Positions 25,931 to 33,839 of a stretch of 64,000 bases of DNA are shown piece by piece; position 1 is the first letter of the stretch, and each line of letters begins with the position of its first letter. A model generated the notes under the pieces. It saw only the letters and a list, made by a program, of their open reading frames with translations. It did no database searches and was not told where the DNA came from. The stretch lies in contig NZ_JANBBE010000010.1 in assembly GCF_024648825.1 (NCBI RefSeq), positions 124,001-188,000 on the forward strand, given 5' to 3'. The stretch comes from Lentzea californiensis (GTDB taxonomy: Bacteria > Actinomycetota > Actinomycetes > Mycobacteriales > Pseudonocardiaceae). A program made the position numbers and the translations under genes.

Positions 25931-26857
25931 TCAGCGGACGGCGGCCTCCGTGGCGGCGAGGTTGCGGCGGATGCCGTCGACCAGGCGGCCGGCCACGTCG
26001 ATGTCGCGATGGTCGGTCCAGGTGAGCAGACCCTGACGGGTGGCCCGGCCGCGGTGCCCGTCGGTGAGGAGCTTGTCCAGCGCGGGGAACGACTCGGTGG
26101 CCGTGGACAGGTGCGGCGCCAGGTTGGCGAGGATGGAACGGGTGAGGTCTAGCCCGATGTAGTCGGCGTTCTCCATCGGGCCGACAGCCGCGAGCCGCAG
26201 GCCGAAACTCGCGCGCACCACGGTGTCGAGGGTTTGTGCGTCGCAGACGCCCTCGTCGAGCAGGTGCAGTGCTTCGCGCACCAGGGCGAACTGCAGCCGG
26301 TTGCCGATGAAGCCGGGGACGTCGCGGTGCAGCCGGACCGCGGTCTTGCCCAGCGAGAGGATCAGCTCTTCCGCCTCGTGCACCAGCCGTGTGTTCGTCG
26401 CGTCACCCGGCGCGATCTCCACGAGCGGGATGAGGTGGGGCGGGTTCCACCAGTGCACGCCCACCAGGCGCTCGGGGTGCCGCATGCCGGCACCGATGCC
26501 GGTGATCGACAGGACCGAGGTGTTCGACCAGATCGGGACGTGCGCGGGGACCACGGCTTCCACCGACGCCATCACCTCGTGCTTGACGGCCATCCGTTCC
26601 GGCACCGCCTCCACGACGACGTCGGCCTGGCGCAACGCGCTGTCGAGGTCGGATGTGGCGCTGATCAGGTCCAGCACGGCCGCTCTCGCCGGCTCGGGTG
26701 TGCCGGTCAGCTCCAGTGCCTTCCCGACGCGGTCGTGCAGGTCGCCCAGCACCACGGGGTCCGGGTCGTGGAGCCGGGTGTGGTGACCCGCTCTCGCCAA
26801 TGCGACGGCGATTCCGTGGCCCATGAGCCCCGCGCCGACTATGCCGAATAGCGCCAT
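25931..26857 (-). CDS. 3-hydroxyacyl-CoA dehydrogenase family protein
   Basis: A 308-residue NAD-dependent dehydrogenase. The N-terminus 'ALFGIVGAGLMGHGIAVALA' is the NAD-binding Rossmann motif. 'GVHWWNPPHLIPLVEIAPGD' carries the catalytic His region of the family, and 'KTAVRLHRDVPGFIGNRLQF' opens the C-terminal dimer domain. It oxidises a 3-hydroxyacyl-CoA, or a related hydroxy acid, to the 3-oxo form. It is the last gene of a minus-strand run after a PucR-type regulator and the CoA-transferase alpha subunit. Its product would be the substrate class handled by that transferase. A lambda-crystallin-like or 3-hydroxybutyryl-CoA role is possible; substrate not resolved. Confidence 0.88.
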   Translation of the reverse strand: MALFGIVGAGLMGHGIAVALARAGHHTRLHDPDPVVLGDLHDRVGKALELTGTPEPARAAVLDLISATSDLDSALRQADVVVEAVPERMAVKHEVMASVEAVVPAHVPIWSNTSVLSITGIGAGMRHPERLVGVHWWNPPHLIPLVEIAPGDATNTRLVHEAEELILSLGKTAVRLHRDVPGFIGNRLQFALVREALHLLDEGVCDAQTLDTVVRASFGLRLAAVGPMENADYIGLDLTRSILANLAPHLSTATESFPALDKLLTDGHRGRATRQGLLTWTDHRDIDVAGRLVDGIRRNLAATEAAVR

Positions 26858-26905
26858 GGATGTCCTTTGCTCGAATGTGGAAAAGGAGGTGCGTGGCCGG
26901 TGTGG

Positions 26906-28699
26906 TCAGTCCGCCTGCAACGCGTGCAGGCGTAGCGCCAGTTGGATCTCCAGCATCCGGTGAGGGGACTGCCAGTCGGCTCCGAGCAGCCTGCTGATGC
27001 GGTCCAGGCGCTGGGCGACGGTGTTGACGTGGACGTGCAGCAGGTCCTTGGCCCGTGGTGGGTTTCCGCCGGTGGCGAAGTAGGCGTCCAGGGTGCGCAG
27101 GAGCTCGGTGCCGCGTTCGCGGTCGTAGTCGAAGACCGGTCCGAGGGTGCGACGGATGAACGCGGTGTGATCGGCGTGGTCGGCGAGCAGAAGTCCGATG
27201 AAGCCCAGCTCCGCCATCGAGGCGCCCGCGCCCTCGCGGCCCAGGCGCAGTAGTGCGCGGAGGCAGCGGCTCGCTTCGGCGTGGGCGCGGGCGAGCTCCG
27301 CGGGTCCACCGGCCGGGCCGGCGGCTGCGACGGTGACCGGGCAGCCGGTCGCGGCGCCCAGCGCCGTCGAGACGCGGCCGGCCAGGGTGCCGGGACAGTC
27401 GGTGCGGACGAGCAGCACCACCTGTTCGGCGTGGATCCCGATCAGCGTGGCGAACTGGGCGGCCGCGGTGGCCAGCCGGCGGCGTGGGACGGCGGTGGCG
27501 TGGGCGATGAGCACGGCGTGGGGTGCGGCGAGGTCCACGCCCAGGCGACGGGCGCGGTCGAGCAGGGCGGAGGGGTTGCGGTCGGGTGCGGTGAGCAGGT
27601 CGGTGAGCAGCTCGCCGCGCACCTCGTCCTCGGCCTTGGCCACCGAGCGGCGCAACAACAGCAGCAGGGCGGTGACGACGGCGGCGCGTTCGAACAGGCG
27701 CCGGTCGGCGTCGACGAGGTCGACTTCACCGGCGCCGGCGCTGCGCACGATGCTGCCCAGCAGTTCGGGTCCGGCCTGCACCGCGCACACCCAGCCGTCC
27801 GATGTGGACACCGCGCGGCCGGAGTGGTGGGAGGCGGCGACATCACGAGGCTCCGGGGCTCGGGTAGGCGGTCCGATGCGGGTCAGTTCGGCTCCGTCGG
27901 CGGTGAACATACCGATGCCGCCGCCCAGCACGTCGGCCACGGCGGCGGCGACGGCGGGCAGGTCGCCGCCGCGCAGCACCAGGTCCATCAGCTTGTCGTG
28001 GGCTTCCTCGGCGCGTTCCACGGCCTGGCTGTGGGCGCTGATCTCGGCCAGCAACCTGGCGTTGTCCAGTGCGACGGCGGCGTGGTCGGCCAGCGACGAC
28101 AGCAGCGCGATCTCGTCGGGAGTGAAGTCGCGGGGGCTGCGTTCGGCGGCGTAAAGGACGCCGATGACGTTGTCTCCCACCGTGAGCGGCACGGCGAGCA
28201 GTGCGGTCAGTCCTTCGTCGCGCACCGCCGCGTCCACGGGTTCGCTGTGGTGGAAGCGTCCGTCGGTGAGGTAGTCCGGGGTGGCGTAGGGCCGGGCGGT
28301 CTGCGCGACCAGACCGCCCAGGCCCACACCCATGTCCATCCGGACTCGCGGGAACAGCTCGGAGACCGAGCCGTCGGTGACGCGCATGGACGTCGTTTCG
28401 GTGACCGGGTCGTTGAAGGTCAGGTACGACAGCTCGACGCCCAGCAACCGCCGAGCCCGGTGCACGATGGACCGCAGCACCGCGTTCGGGTCGCGCAGGC
28501 GGGCCAGGTCGCCCGCGGTGTCGAACAGAGCGCTGAGCTCGGCCTCCCGCCGCCGGTGGCCGCGCATCGTGGTGTTGATGCGCAGCGCCAGCTCGACCGC
28601 CTGACCCGCGCCGGGGTCGTCCACGGCGATGAGCGCCAGCTCGTCACCGCGCGCGCCTGCGGCGAGCAACTCCAGCAGGCGGAAGGCGACTTCGTCCAT
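26906..28699 (-). CDS. GAF-domain PucR/CdaR-type transcriptional regulator
   Basis: A 597-residue regulator. Residues about 70-220 form a GAF domain ('LLGVELSYLTFNDPVTETTS', 'MGVGLGGLVAQTARPYATPD'). A CdaR-like GGDEF-related middle follows. The C-terminus is a PucR-type helix-turn-helix: 'RAKDLLHVHVNTVAQRLDRI' then 'LLGADWQSPHRMLEIQLALR'. Such proteins sense small aromatic or acyl ligands and activate catabolic operons. The start ATG has an AGGAGG site and lies 16 bases after the CoA-transferase alpha stop, so the two are one operon. A close structural paralogue sits at 33.8-35.7 kb on the far side of the catabolic genes. Confidence 0.88.
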   Translation of the reverse strand: MDEVAFRLLELLAAGARGDELALIAVDDPGAGQAVELALRINTTMRGHRRREAELSALFDTAGDLARLRDPNAVLRSIVHRARRLLGVELSYLTFNDPVTETTSMRVTDGSVSELFPRVRMDMGVGLGGLVAQTARPYATPDYLTDGRFHHSEPVDAAVRDEGLTALLAVPLTVGDNVIGVLYAAERSPRDFTPDEIALLSSLADHAAVALDNARLLAEISAHSQAVERAEEAHDKLMDLVLRGGDLPAVAAAVADVLGGGIGMFTADGAELTRIGPPTRAPEPRDVAASHHSGRAVSTSDGWVCAVQAGPELLGSIVRSAGAGEVDLVDADRRLFERAAVVTALLLLLRRSVAKAEDEVRGELLTDLLTAPDRNPSALLDRARRLGVDLAAPHAVLIAHATAVPRRRLATAAAQFATLIGIHAEQVVLLVRTDCPGTLAGRVSTALGAATGCPVTVAAAGPAGGPAELARAHAEASRCLRALLRLGREGAGASMAELGFIGLLLADHADHTAFIRRTLGPVFDYDRERGTELLRTLDAYFATGGNPPRAKDLLHVHVNTVAQRLDRISRLLGADWQSPHRMLEIQLALRLHALQAD

Positions 28700-28715
28700 G
28701 CGCCTCCTCCTCTTC

Positions 28716-29486
28716 TCAACCCGCGGCGGGCCGCACGGTTCGCCGCTCGATCCGCTTCTCCACGTCGGTGCCCACGTGCACGACCCGCTGGACGAACACC
28801 CCGGGCAGGTGCACCTCGTCGGGATCCAGCTCGCCCGGCGCCAGCAGTTCCTCGACCTCGGCGACGGTGATCCGGCCGGCCATCGCGCACAGCGGGTTGA
28901 AGTTGCGTGCCGACCGGTGGAACACCAGGTTGCCGTGCCGGTCGCCGCGAGCGGCGTGCACGAGGGCGTAGTCGCAGGTGATCGCGCGCTCCAGGACGAA
29001 CGGGTGCGGTGCGCCGGCGACGTCGAAGTGCCGGACCTCCTTGGCCGTCGCGGTCTTCTCGACCTGGCCGTCAGGGGAGTAGCGCAGCGGGACGCCACCC
29101 TCGGCGATCTGGGTGCCCACCCCGGTGGCCGTGTAGAACGCGGGGATGCCGGCGCCGCCGGCGCGCAGCCGCTCGGCCAGGCTTCCTTGCGGCACCAGTT
29201 CCACCTCCAGCTCACCGGCGAGGAACTGGCGCGCGAACTCCTTGTTCTCGCCGACGTAGGAACTGGTCATCCGCGCGATGCGGTGGTCGGCGAGCAAGAT
29301 GCCCAGCCCGAAGTCGTCCACCCCGCAGTTGTTGGACACGACGTCCAGACCGGTGGTGCCCCGTGCGTGCAGCGCCCGGATCAGTTCCACGGGGATGCCG
29401 CACAGACCGAACCCGCCGACCGCCAGGCTCGCCCCGTCGGGGATGTCGGACACCGCCGCCGTGACCGTCGAAACCAGCTTGTCCAT
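28716..29486 (-). CDS. 3-oxoacid CoA-transferase subunit A
   Basis: A 256-residue class I CoA-transferase alpha subunit. 'DGASLAVGGFGLCGIPVELI' gives the GG..CG CoA-binding motif near residue 25. 'LDVVSNNCGVDDFGLGILLA', 'SYVGENKEFARQFLAGELEV' and 'AGIPAFYTATGVGTQIAEGG' are family blocks. It moves CoA from a donor such as succinyl-CoA to a 3-oxoacid (PcaI/ScoA/AtoD type). The beta subunit is encoded at 31029-31700 on the opposite strand beyond a divergent promoter and a transporter gene, an atypical split for a normally adjacent pair. No other alpha or beta subunit lies in the window, so they should work together. Confidence 0.92.
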   Translation of the reverse strand: MDKLVSTVTAAVSDIPDGASLAVGGFGLCGIPVELIRALHARGTTGLDVVSNNCGVDDFGLGILLADHRIARMTSSYVGENKEFARQFLAGELEVELVPQGSLAERLRAGGAGIPAFYTATGVGTQIAEGGVPLRYSPDGQVEKTATAKEVRHFDVAGAPHPFVLERAITCDYALVHAARGDRHGNLVFHRSARNFNPLCAMAGRITVAEVEELLAPGELDPDEVHLPGVFVQRVVHVGTDVEKRIERRTVRPAAG

Positions 29487-29697
29487 TCCGTCCCTTCCGC
29501 CGATGTCGTGCGGATCAACACTGGGCGAACTCCGGTGCGGCCGACAATGTGGCCGCACACATGAGCGAGGCGTGTTTTACGTGTCCGGCCACATTGGTCG
29601 GCCTGAGCTCCCGGCTTAGCGTTTGCCGCCGTGCACACCGCCTGCCGGTGACTTTCCCGGGCGGTGCATTCGGCACGGCATGACAAAAGGAGTCCTG
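29487..29697. promoter_or_regulatory. Divergent promoter region of the catabolic locus
   Basis: This gap drives the minus-strand CoA-transferase A / regulator / dehydrogenase operon and the plus-strand transporter / CoA-transferase B / tannase operon. Imperfect inverted words are visible: TGGCCGCACACATGAG near 29550 and GTGTCCGGCCACATTGG near 29580, both with GGCC flanked by CACA/ACAT. They are candidate PucR-type sites, not proven. Confidence 0.45.
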
Positions 29698-31032
29698 ATG
29701 AGCACAGCCGCCGCGCCACAGACCCGGATGGGCCGTGTGGTGGCCGCGAGCCTGGTCGGCACCGCCGTGGAGTGGTACGACTTCTTCCTCTACGGCTCGG
29801 CCGCCGCCCTGGTGTTCAACAAGCTGTTCTTCCCGCAGAGCGACCCGCTGGTGGGCACCATGCTGGCCTTCCTCACCTACGCGCTCGGGTTCGTCGCCCG
29901 CCCGCTGGGCGGCCTGGTGTTCGGGCACTTCGGCGACCGGCTCGGCCGCAAGAAGCTGCTCATGGTCAGCCTGGTGATGATGGGCGTGGCCACCGCGGCG
30001 ATCGGCCTGTTGCCGACCTACGCCTCCATCGGTGTGTGGGCGGCGGTGCTGCTGACGGTGTTGAGGCTGGTGCAGGGCTTCGCCATCGGCGGCGAGTGGA
30101 GCGGCGCTGTGCTGCTGGTCAGCGAGCACGGATCCCCGCGGTGGCGCGGTTTCTGGGCGAGCTGGCCCCAGGCCGGCGTCCCGGTCGGCAACCTGCTGGC
30201 GACCGCGGTGCTCGCGCTGCTGGCCGCGACCATGCCCGATGAGATGTTCCTGGACTGGGGCTGGCGGGTGCCGTTCCTGTTGTCCGCGGTGCTGATCGGG
30301 CTGGGCTACTGGATCCGTTCGTCCATTGAGGACGCCCCGGTGTTCACCGAGGCCCGTGCCCGCGCGGAGGCTCGTGCGCACACCGATGCCGCCGACGGAA
30401 CGGCTCGACGCGCTCCGGCGCTGGAGGCGCTGCGCCGTCACCCCAAGCAGATCGCGGTGTGCATCTCGGCGCGGATGGTGGAGAACATCTCCTACTACAT
30501 CATCACCGCGTTCGTCCTCACCTACGTCACCGCTCACCTGAAGCTGGACAAGTCGGTGGTGCTCAACGCCCTGCTGCTGGCCAACGTCGTCCACCTGGTC
30601 GCCATCCCGGCCTTCGGCGCGCTGTCCGACCGGATCGGCAGGCGGCCGGTCTACCTGGCCGGCACCATCGGCATGGGGTTGTGGGCGCTGGTGTTCTTCC
30701 CGCTGCTCGACAGCCGCGACAGCTGGTCGATCATCCTGGCCGTGGTCGGCGGCCTCCTCGCGCACGCGGCGATGTACGGGCCTCAAGCCGCGTTCTTCGC
30801 CGAGCAGTTCGACACCGACGTCCGCTACTCCGGCACCTCCATCGGCTACCAGGTCACCTCGATCATCGCGGGCTCGCTGGCGCCTTTGATCGCCACCGCG
30901 CTGCTGTCCCACTACGGGAGCCCCACACCGATCACGATCTACGTCGTCGTCGCCGCCGTCATCTCCACCGCCGGGGTGCTGGCCGCCACCGAAACCCGCC
31001 ACCGCGACCTTGCCGAGGTGTCCGCCCGATGA
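29698..31032 (+). CDS. MFS transporter, metabolite:H+ symporter (MHS) family
   Basis: A 444-residue twelve-helix major facilitator. 'GTAVEWYDFFLYGSAAALVF' in TM1 and 'GFVARPLGGLVFGHFGDRLG' with 'RKKLL' in the loop 2-3 motif are diagnostic of the MHS group (shikimate, alpha-ketoglutarate, proline/betaine carriers). 'VLRLVQGFAIGGEWSGAVLL' is also typical. The start has AAAAGGAG seven bases upstream. It is the first gene of the plus-strand operon with CoA-transferase B (ATGA overlap) and the secreted tannase-family esterase. It should import the organic acid released outside the cell. Exact ligand unknown. Confidence 0.9.
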   Translation: MSTAAAPQTRMGRVVAASLVGTAVEWYDFFLYGSAAALVFNKLFFPQSDPLVGTMLAFLTYALGFVARPLGGLVFGHFGDRLGRKKLLMVSLVMMGVATAAIGLLPTYASIGVWAAVLLTVLRLVQGFAIGGEWSGAVLLVSEHGSPRWRGFWASWPQAGVPVGNLLATAVLALLAATMPDEMFLDWGWRVPFLLSAVLIGLGYWIRSSIEDAPVFTEARARAEARAHTDAADGTARRAPALEALRRHPKQIAVCISARMVENISYYIITAFVLTYVTAHLKLDKSVVLNALLLANVVHLVAIPAFGALSDRIGRRPVYLAGTIGMGLWALVFFPLLDSRDSWSIILAVVGGLLAHAAMYGPQAAFFAEQFDTDVRYSGTSIGYQVTSIIAGSLAPLIATALLSHYGSPTPITIYVVVAAVISTAGVLAATETRHRDLAEVSAR

Positions 31033-31700
31033 GCCTGACCCGCGCCCAGATGGCCGCCCGAGCCGCCCGCGAACTGCCCGACGGCGGCTACGTCAACCTC
31101 GGCATCGGCCTGCCCACCCTGATCGCCGACCACGTTCCCGCTGACAAGCACGTCGTGCTGCACTCGGAGAACGGCATCCTCGGAGTCGGTCCCTACCCGG
31201 CCGACGGCCTGGAGCACCCCGACCTCATCAACGCCGGCAAGGAGACCGTCACCGTCGCACCCGGCGCTTCGTTCTTCGACTCGGCGTTGTCCTTCGCCAT
31301 GATCCGCGGCGGCCACATCGACGTCGCCGTGCTCGGCGCCATGCAGGTCTCCGCCGAAGGCGACCTGGCCAACTGGATGATCCCCGGCGCCGTGGTCAAG
31401 GGCATGGGCGGCGCGATGGACCTCGTCCACGGCGCCCGCAGGGTGATCGTTTTGATGGAGCACACCACCAGGGACGGCTCACCCAAGATCGTCCGCACCT
31501 GCACGCTGCCCACCACCGGCCGCCGCGTCGTGCACCGGGTGATCACCGACCTCGCCGTTCTCGACGTCACCCCGGACGGCCTGGTCCTGCGCGAGCTGGC
31601 GCCCGGCGTCACCGTCGCCGACGTGAGGGCGGCGACCGAGCCCGATCTGCTCGTGCCCACCGATCCGAGGGCCATGCTCCCGGCCGTCACCCGTGCCTGA
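31029..31700 (+). CDS. 3-oxoacid CoA-transferase subunit B
   Basis: A 223-residue class I CoA-transferase beta subunit. The catalytic glutamate is in 'VVLHSENGILGVGPYP'. 'GYVNLGIGLPTLIADHVPAD' and 'GGHIDVAVLGAMQVSAEGDL' are typical family blocks, as is 'GAMDLVHGARRVIVLMEHT'. The Glu forms the acyl-glutamyl-CoA intermediate. It overlaps the transporter stop (ATGA). Its alpha partner is encoded 1.5 kb away on the opposite strand. The pair converts the imported or dehydrogenase-derived oxoacid to its CoA ester. Confidence 0.92.
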   Translation: MSLTRAQMAARAARELPDGGYVNLGIGLPTLIADHVPADKHVVLHSENGILGVGPYPADGLEHPDLINAGKETVTVAPGASFFDSALSFAMIRGGHIDVAVLGAMQVSAEGDLANWMIPGAVVKGMGGAMDLVHGARRVIVLMEHTTRDGSPKIVRTCTLPTTGRRVVHRVITDLAVLDVTPDGLVLRELAPGVTVADVRAATEPDLLVPTDPRAMLPAVTRA

Positions 31701-32133
31701 ATCCGATCCGAAAAGGACCTGGCAGGTGACAGGTGTGAGCTTCTCGTGGGAGCGGGAGCGGTGGGTCGCCACCGGCTACGCGGTGCGCCGTCTCGCACAC
31801 CGGCCGGCACCTGTCGAACCGGGCGACTTCGGTGTGGTGTGGGCGAACATGACCCGTGGGGTCCACCTCGGTGAGCTGCGCGAGCTGCCCACGATCGACA
31901 GCGCCTTCGCCGACTGGTTGTGGGAGGCCACCGCCCCGTCTGCGCCGCCCACCGGTCGGCCAGTCTGTCGTTCTCCGGTGTACCGCCGGCAGCCGCGCGT
32001 GACGGTGGTCGAACCCGGTGCCGGGCCACACGGCGAAGGCCGCCGGTATGTGCCCGCGCACATCGTGAAGGGCCACCGGCCGTGCCTAGCCTGTGGTTCC
32101 CGCGACGATGCGGAGCCCAGGGAGGCACCATGA
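31693..32133 (+). CDS. Hypothetical protein coupled to the tannase gene
   Basis: A 146-residue frame between CoA-transferase B and the tannase-family gene, overlapping both (GTG inside the previous gene's end; stop TGA overlapping the next ATG). GTG starts at 31726 or 31735 are also possible. The core 'SFSWERERWVATGYAVRRLA' and 'GDFGVVWANMTRGVHLGELR' looks like a folded domain. The C-terminal third is arginine- and proline-rich and ends in 'HRPCLACGSRDDAEP', with a Cys-x2-Cys pair. No family recognised. Tight coupling suggests membership of the operon, but the possibility that only the first 80 residues are functional is open. Confidence 0.5.
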   Translation: MPESDPKRTWQVTGVSFSWERERWVATGYAVRRLAHRPAPVEPGDFGVVWANMTRGVHLGELRELPTIDSAFADWLWEATAPSAPPTGRPVCRSPVYRRQPRVTVVEPGAGPHGEGRRYVPAHIVKGHRPCLACGSRDDAEPREAP

Positions 32134-33776
32134 GAAGACGTCAGGGAGTTGCCCCGGTTGTGGCGCTGGTGTGCGGTGCGGCGCTCATCGCACCTCCGGC
32201 AGCGGCGCATACCGGATCGACGGGCTGCACCGCGTTGCGCGGCACGATGATCCCGGCTGCGGTGATCGGACTGCCGACCACCGGTGGTGAGGTCACCGCG
32301 GCGCAGCTGGTCGCTCCCGCGGGCGACGGGGCCACCGCGGTCGGAGAGCACTGCCGGGTGGACGCGGCGCTGCACCCTGTCGACCCGGCCGCACCGGACA
32401 TCCTGCTGCGGATCGCCCTGCCGGCGCGGTGGAACCGCAAGGCGCTCATGTTCGGCGGCGGAGGTTACGACGGCACCATCCCCGACGTCGCGGGCAACGT
32501 CCCCTATTCACCCGCCGACCGGCCCACCCCGCTGGGGCGCGGGTACGCGACGTTCGCGAGCGACTCCGGGCACCAGGCCGCGCCGGACTTCACCCCGGCC
32601 CGGTCGCTGGACGGCTCCTTCGCGGTCAACGACGAGGCACTGCGCAACTTCGCCGGTGACGCGTTGAAGAAGACCCGCGACGCCGCCGTGTTCGTCATCG
32701 GCAAGCGCTACGGGGCCGCTCCGCGGCACAGCTTCTTCGCCGGCGGCTCCAGCGGCGGCCGGGAGGCGCTGGCGGTGGCCCAGCGCTGGCCAGCCGACTT
32801 CGGCGGCGTGCTCTCCGCCTACCCGGCCTGGAACGCCGCCAGCCTGGACCTGTTCTTCGGCCACCAAGCGCAGTTGTTGTCCCAGCCGGGGGCGTTCCCC
32901 GGTCCCGCGAAACAGGACCTGCTGTACCGCAACGTCATCAGTGCCTGCGACGGTGCGGACGGCGTCCGCGACGGCGTCGTCTCCAACGAGTCGGGATGTC
33001 GGTTCGACCCCGTCGTGCTGCGCTGCCCCGGCGGCGGTGACACCGGGGACTCGTGCCTGTCCGACCCGCAGATCGACGTGGTGCGAAAGATGTCCGCACC
33101 TCTGCGCTGGGACTACGACATCGCCAGCGGTGAACGTGGTTACCCCGGCTTCCCGTTCCTGTCGGGGGCGGACATGACCACACCGTTGCTGGGCCTCGGT
33201 ACCGCTGCCCCTGCCGGCCCCATGCCCAAGACCGCGGGCTACGGCGTGCAGTTCTGGGACCAGTGGGTCAAGCACTTCGTCACCCGTGATCCCGCGCACG
33301 ACCCGCTGGCGATCGATCCGCTCGATCCGGGGCCGTGGCGGCAGCGCATCAGCGCGCTGTCCGCCCTCCAGGACGTCAACGATCCCGATCTGCGGCCCTT
33401 CGCCGCCGTCGGCGGCAAGCTCCTGCTCGTGCACGGCGCCGCCGACGAACTGGTCAGCCACCGCTCCACCGCCGAGTACTTCGGCCGGGTCCAGCAGCGG
33501 CTGGGGAGCGCGGCCACTCACAGGTTCGCCCGCTTCTACGTCGTGCCCGGCGCCAACCACGTCAACGTCGACGCCGCGTTCGCCGCCGGCTGGGACTCGG
33601 TGACCGCGCTCCAGAACTGGGTCGAGCGCCAATTGCCGCCTTTGCGGCCCGTGGTCACCGACAAGAACCCGGCTGCGGGCCAACGCACCCGGCCCCTGTG
33701 CCAGTACCCGGCCTGGCCTCGCTACGCCGGGATGGGCGATCCCGATTCCGCGCGCAGTTACGTCTGCATCAGGTAG
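32130..33776 (+). CDS. Secreted tannase/feruloyl esterase family protein
   Basis: A 548-residue protein with a signal peptide (about residues 1-26, 'APPAAAHTGS'). Tannase family features include 'WNRKALMFGGGGYDGT', the nucleophile motif 'FFAGGSSGGREALAVAQRWP', a cysteine-rich calcium-site region ('SACDGADGVRDGVVSNESGC', 'CPGGGDTGDSC') and 'LLLVHGAADELVSHRSTAEY' with 'PGANHVN' near the C-terminus for Asp and His. The ATG has an AGGGAGG site. It would hydrolyse gallate, ferulate or similar aromatic esters outside the cell. The adjoining MHS carrier and CoA-transferase then handle the acid. Ester specificity is not resolved; some members hydrolyse MHET-like terephthalate esters. Confidence 0.88.
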   Translation: MRRRQGVAPVVALVCGAALIAPPAAAHTGSTGCTALRGTMIPAAVIGLPTTGGEVTAAQLVAPAGDGATAVGEHCRVDAALHPVDPAAPDILLRIALPARWNRKALMFGGGGYDGTIPDVAGNVPYSPADRPTPLGRGYATFASDSGHQAAPDFTPARSLDGSFAVNDEALRNFAGDALKKTRDAAVFVIGKRYGAAPRHSFFAGGSSGGREALAVAQRWPADFGGVLSAYPAWNAASLDLFFGHQAQLLSQPGAFPGPAKQDLLYRNVISACDGADGVRDGVVSNESGCRFDPVVLRCPGGGDTGDSCLSDPQIDVVRKMSAPLRWDYDIASGERGYPGFPFLSGADMTTPLLGLGTAAPAGPMPKTAGYGVQFWDQWVKHFVTRDPAHDPLAIDPLDPGPWRQRISALSALQDVNDPDLRPFAAVGGKLLLVHGAADELVSHRSTAEYFGRVQQRLGSAATHRFARFYVVPGANHVNVDAAFAAGWDSVTALQNWVERQLPPLRPVVTDKNPAAGQRTRPLCQYPAWPRYAGMGDPDSARSYVCIR

Positions 33777-33792
33777 CCCGCTGCGGCTGAAC

Positions 33793-33832
33793 CGGCGTGC
33801 GTCCTCCCGTCCAACAGCGGAACCGCACGCCG
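33793..33832. terminator. Possible 9-bp stem-loop between convergent genes
   Basis: CGGCGTGCG (33793-33801) and CGCACGCCG (33824-33832) are complementary across a 22-base loop. The repeat lies between the tannase stop and the end of the second PucR-type gene. The long loop makes this a weak terminator call. Confidence 0.4.
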
Positions 33833-33839
33833 CGCCCGT

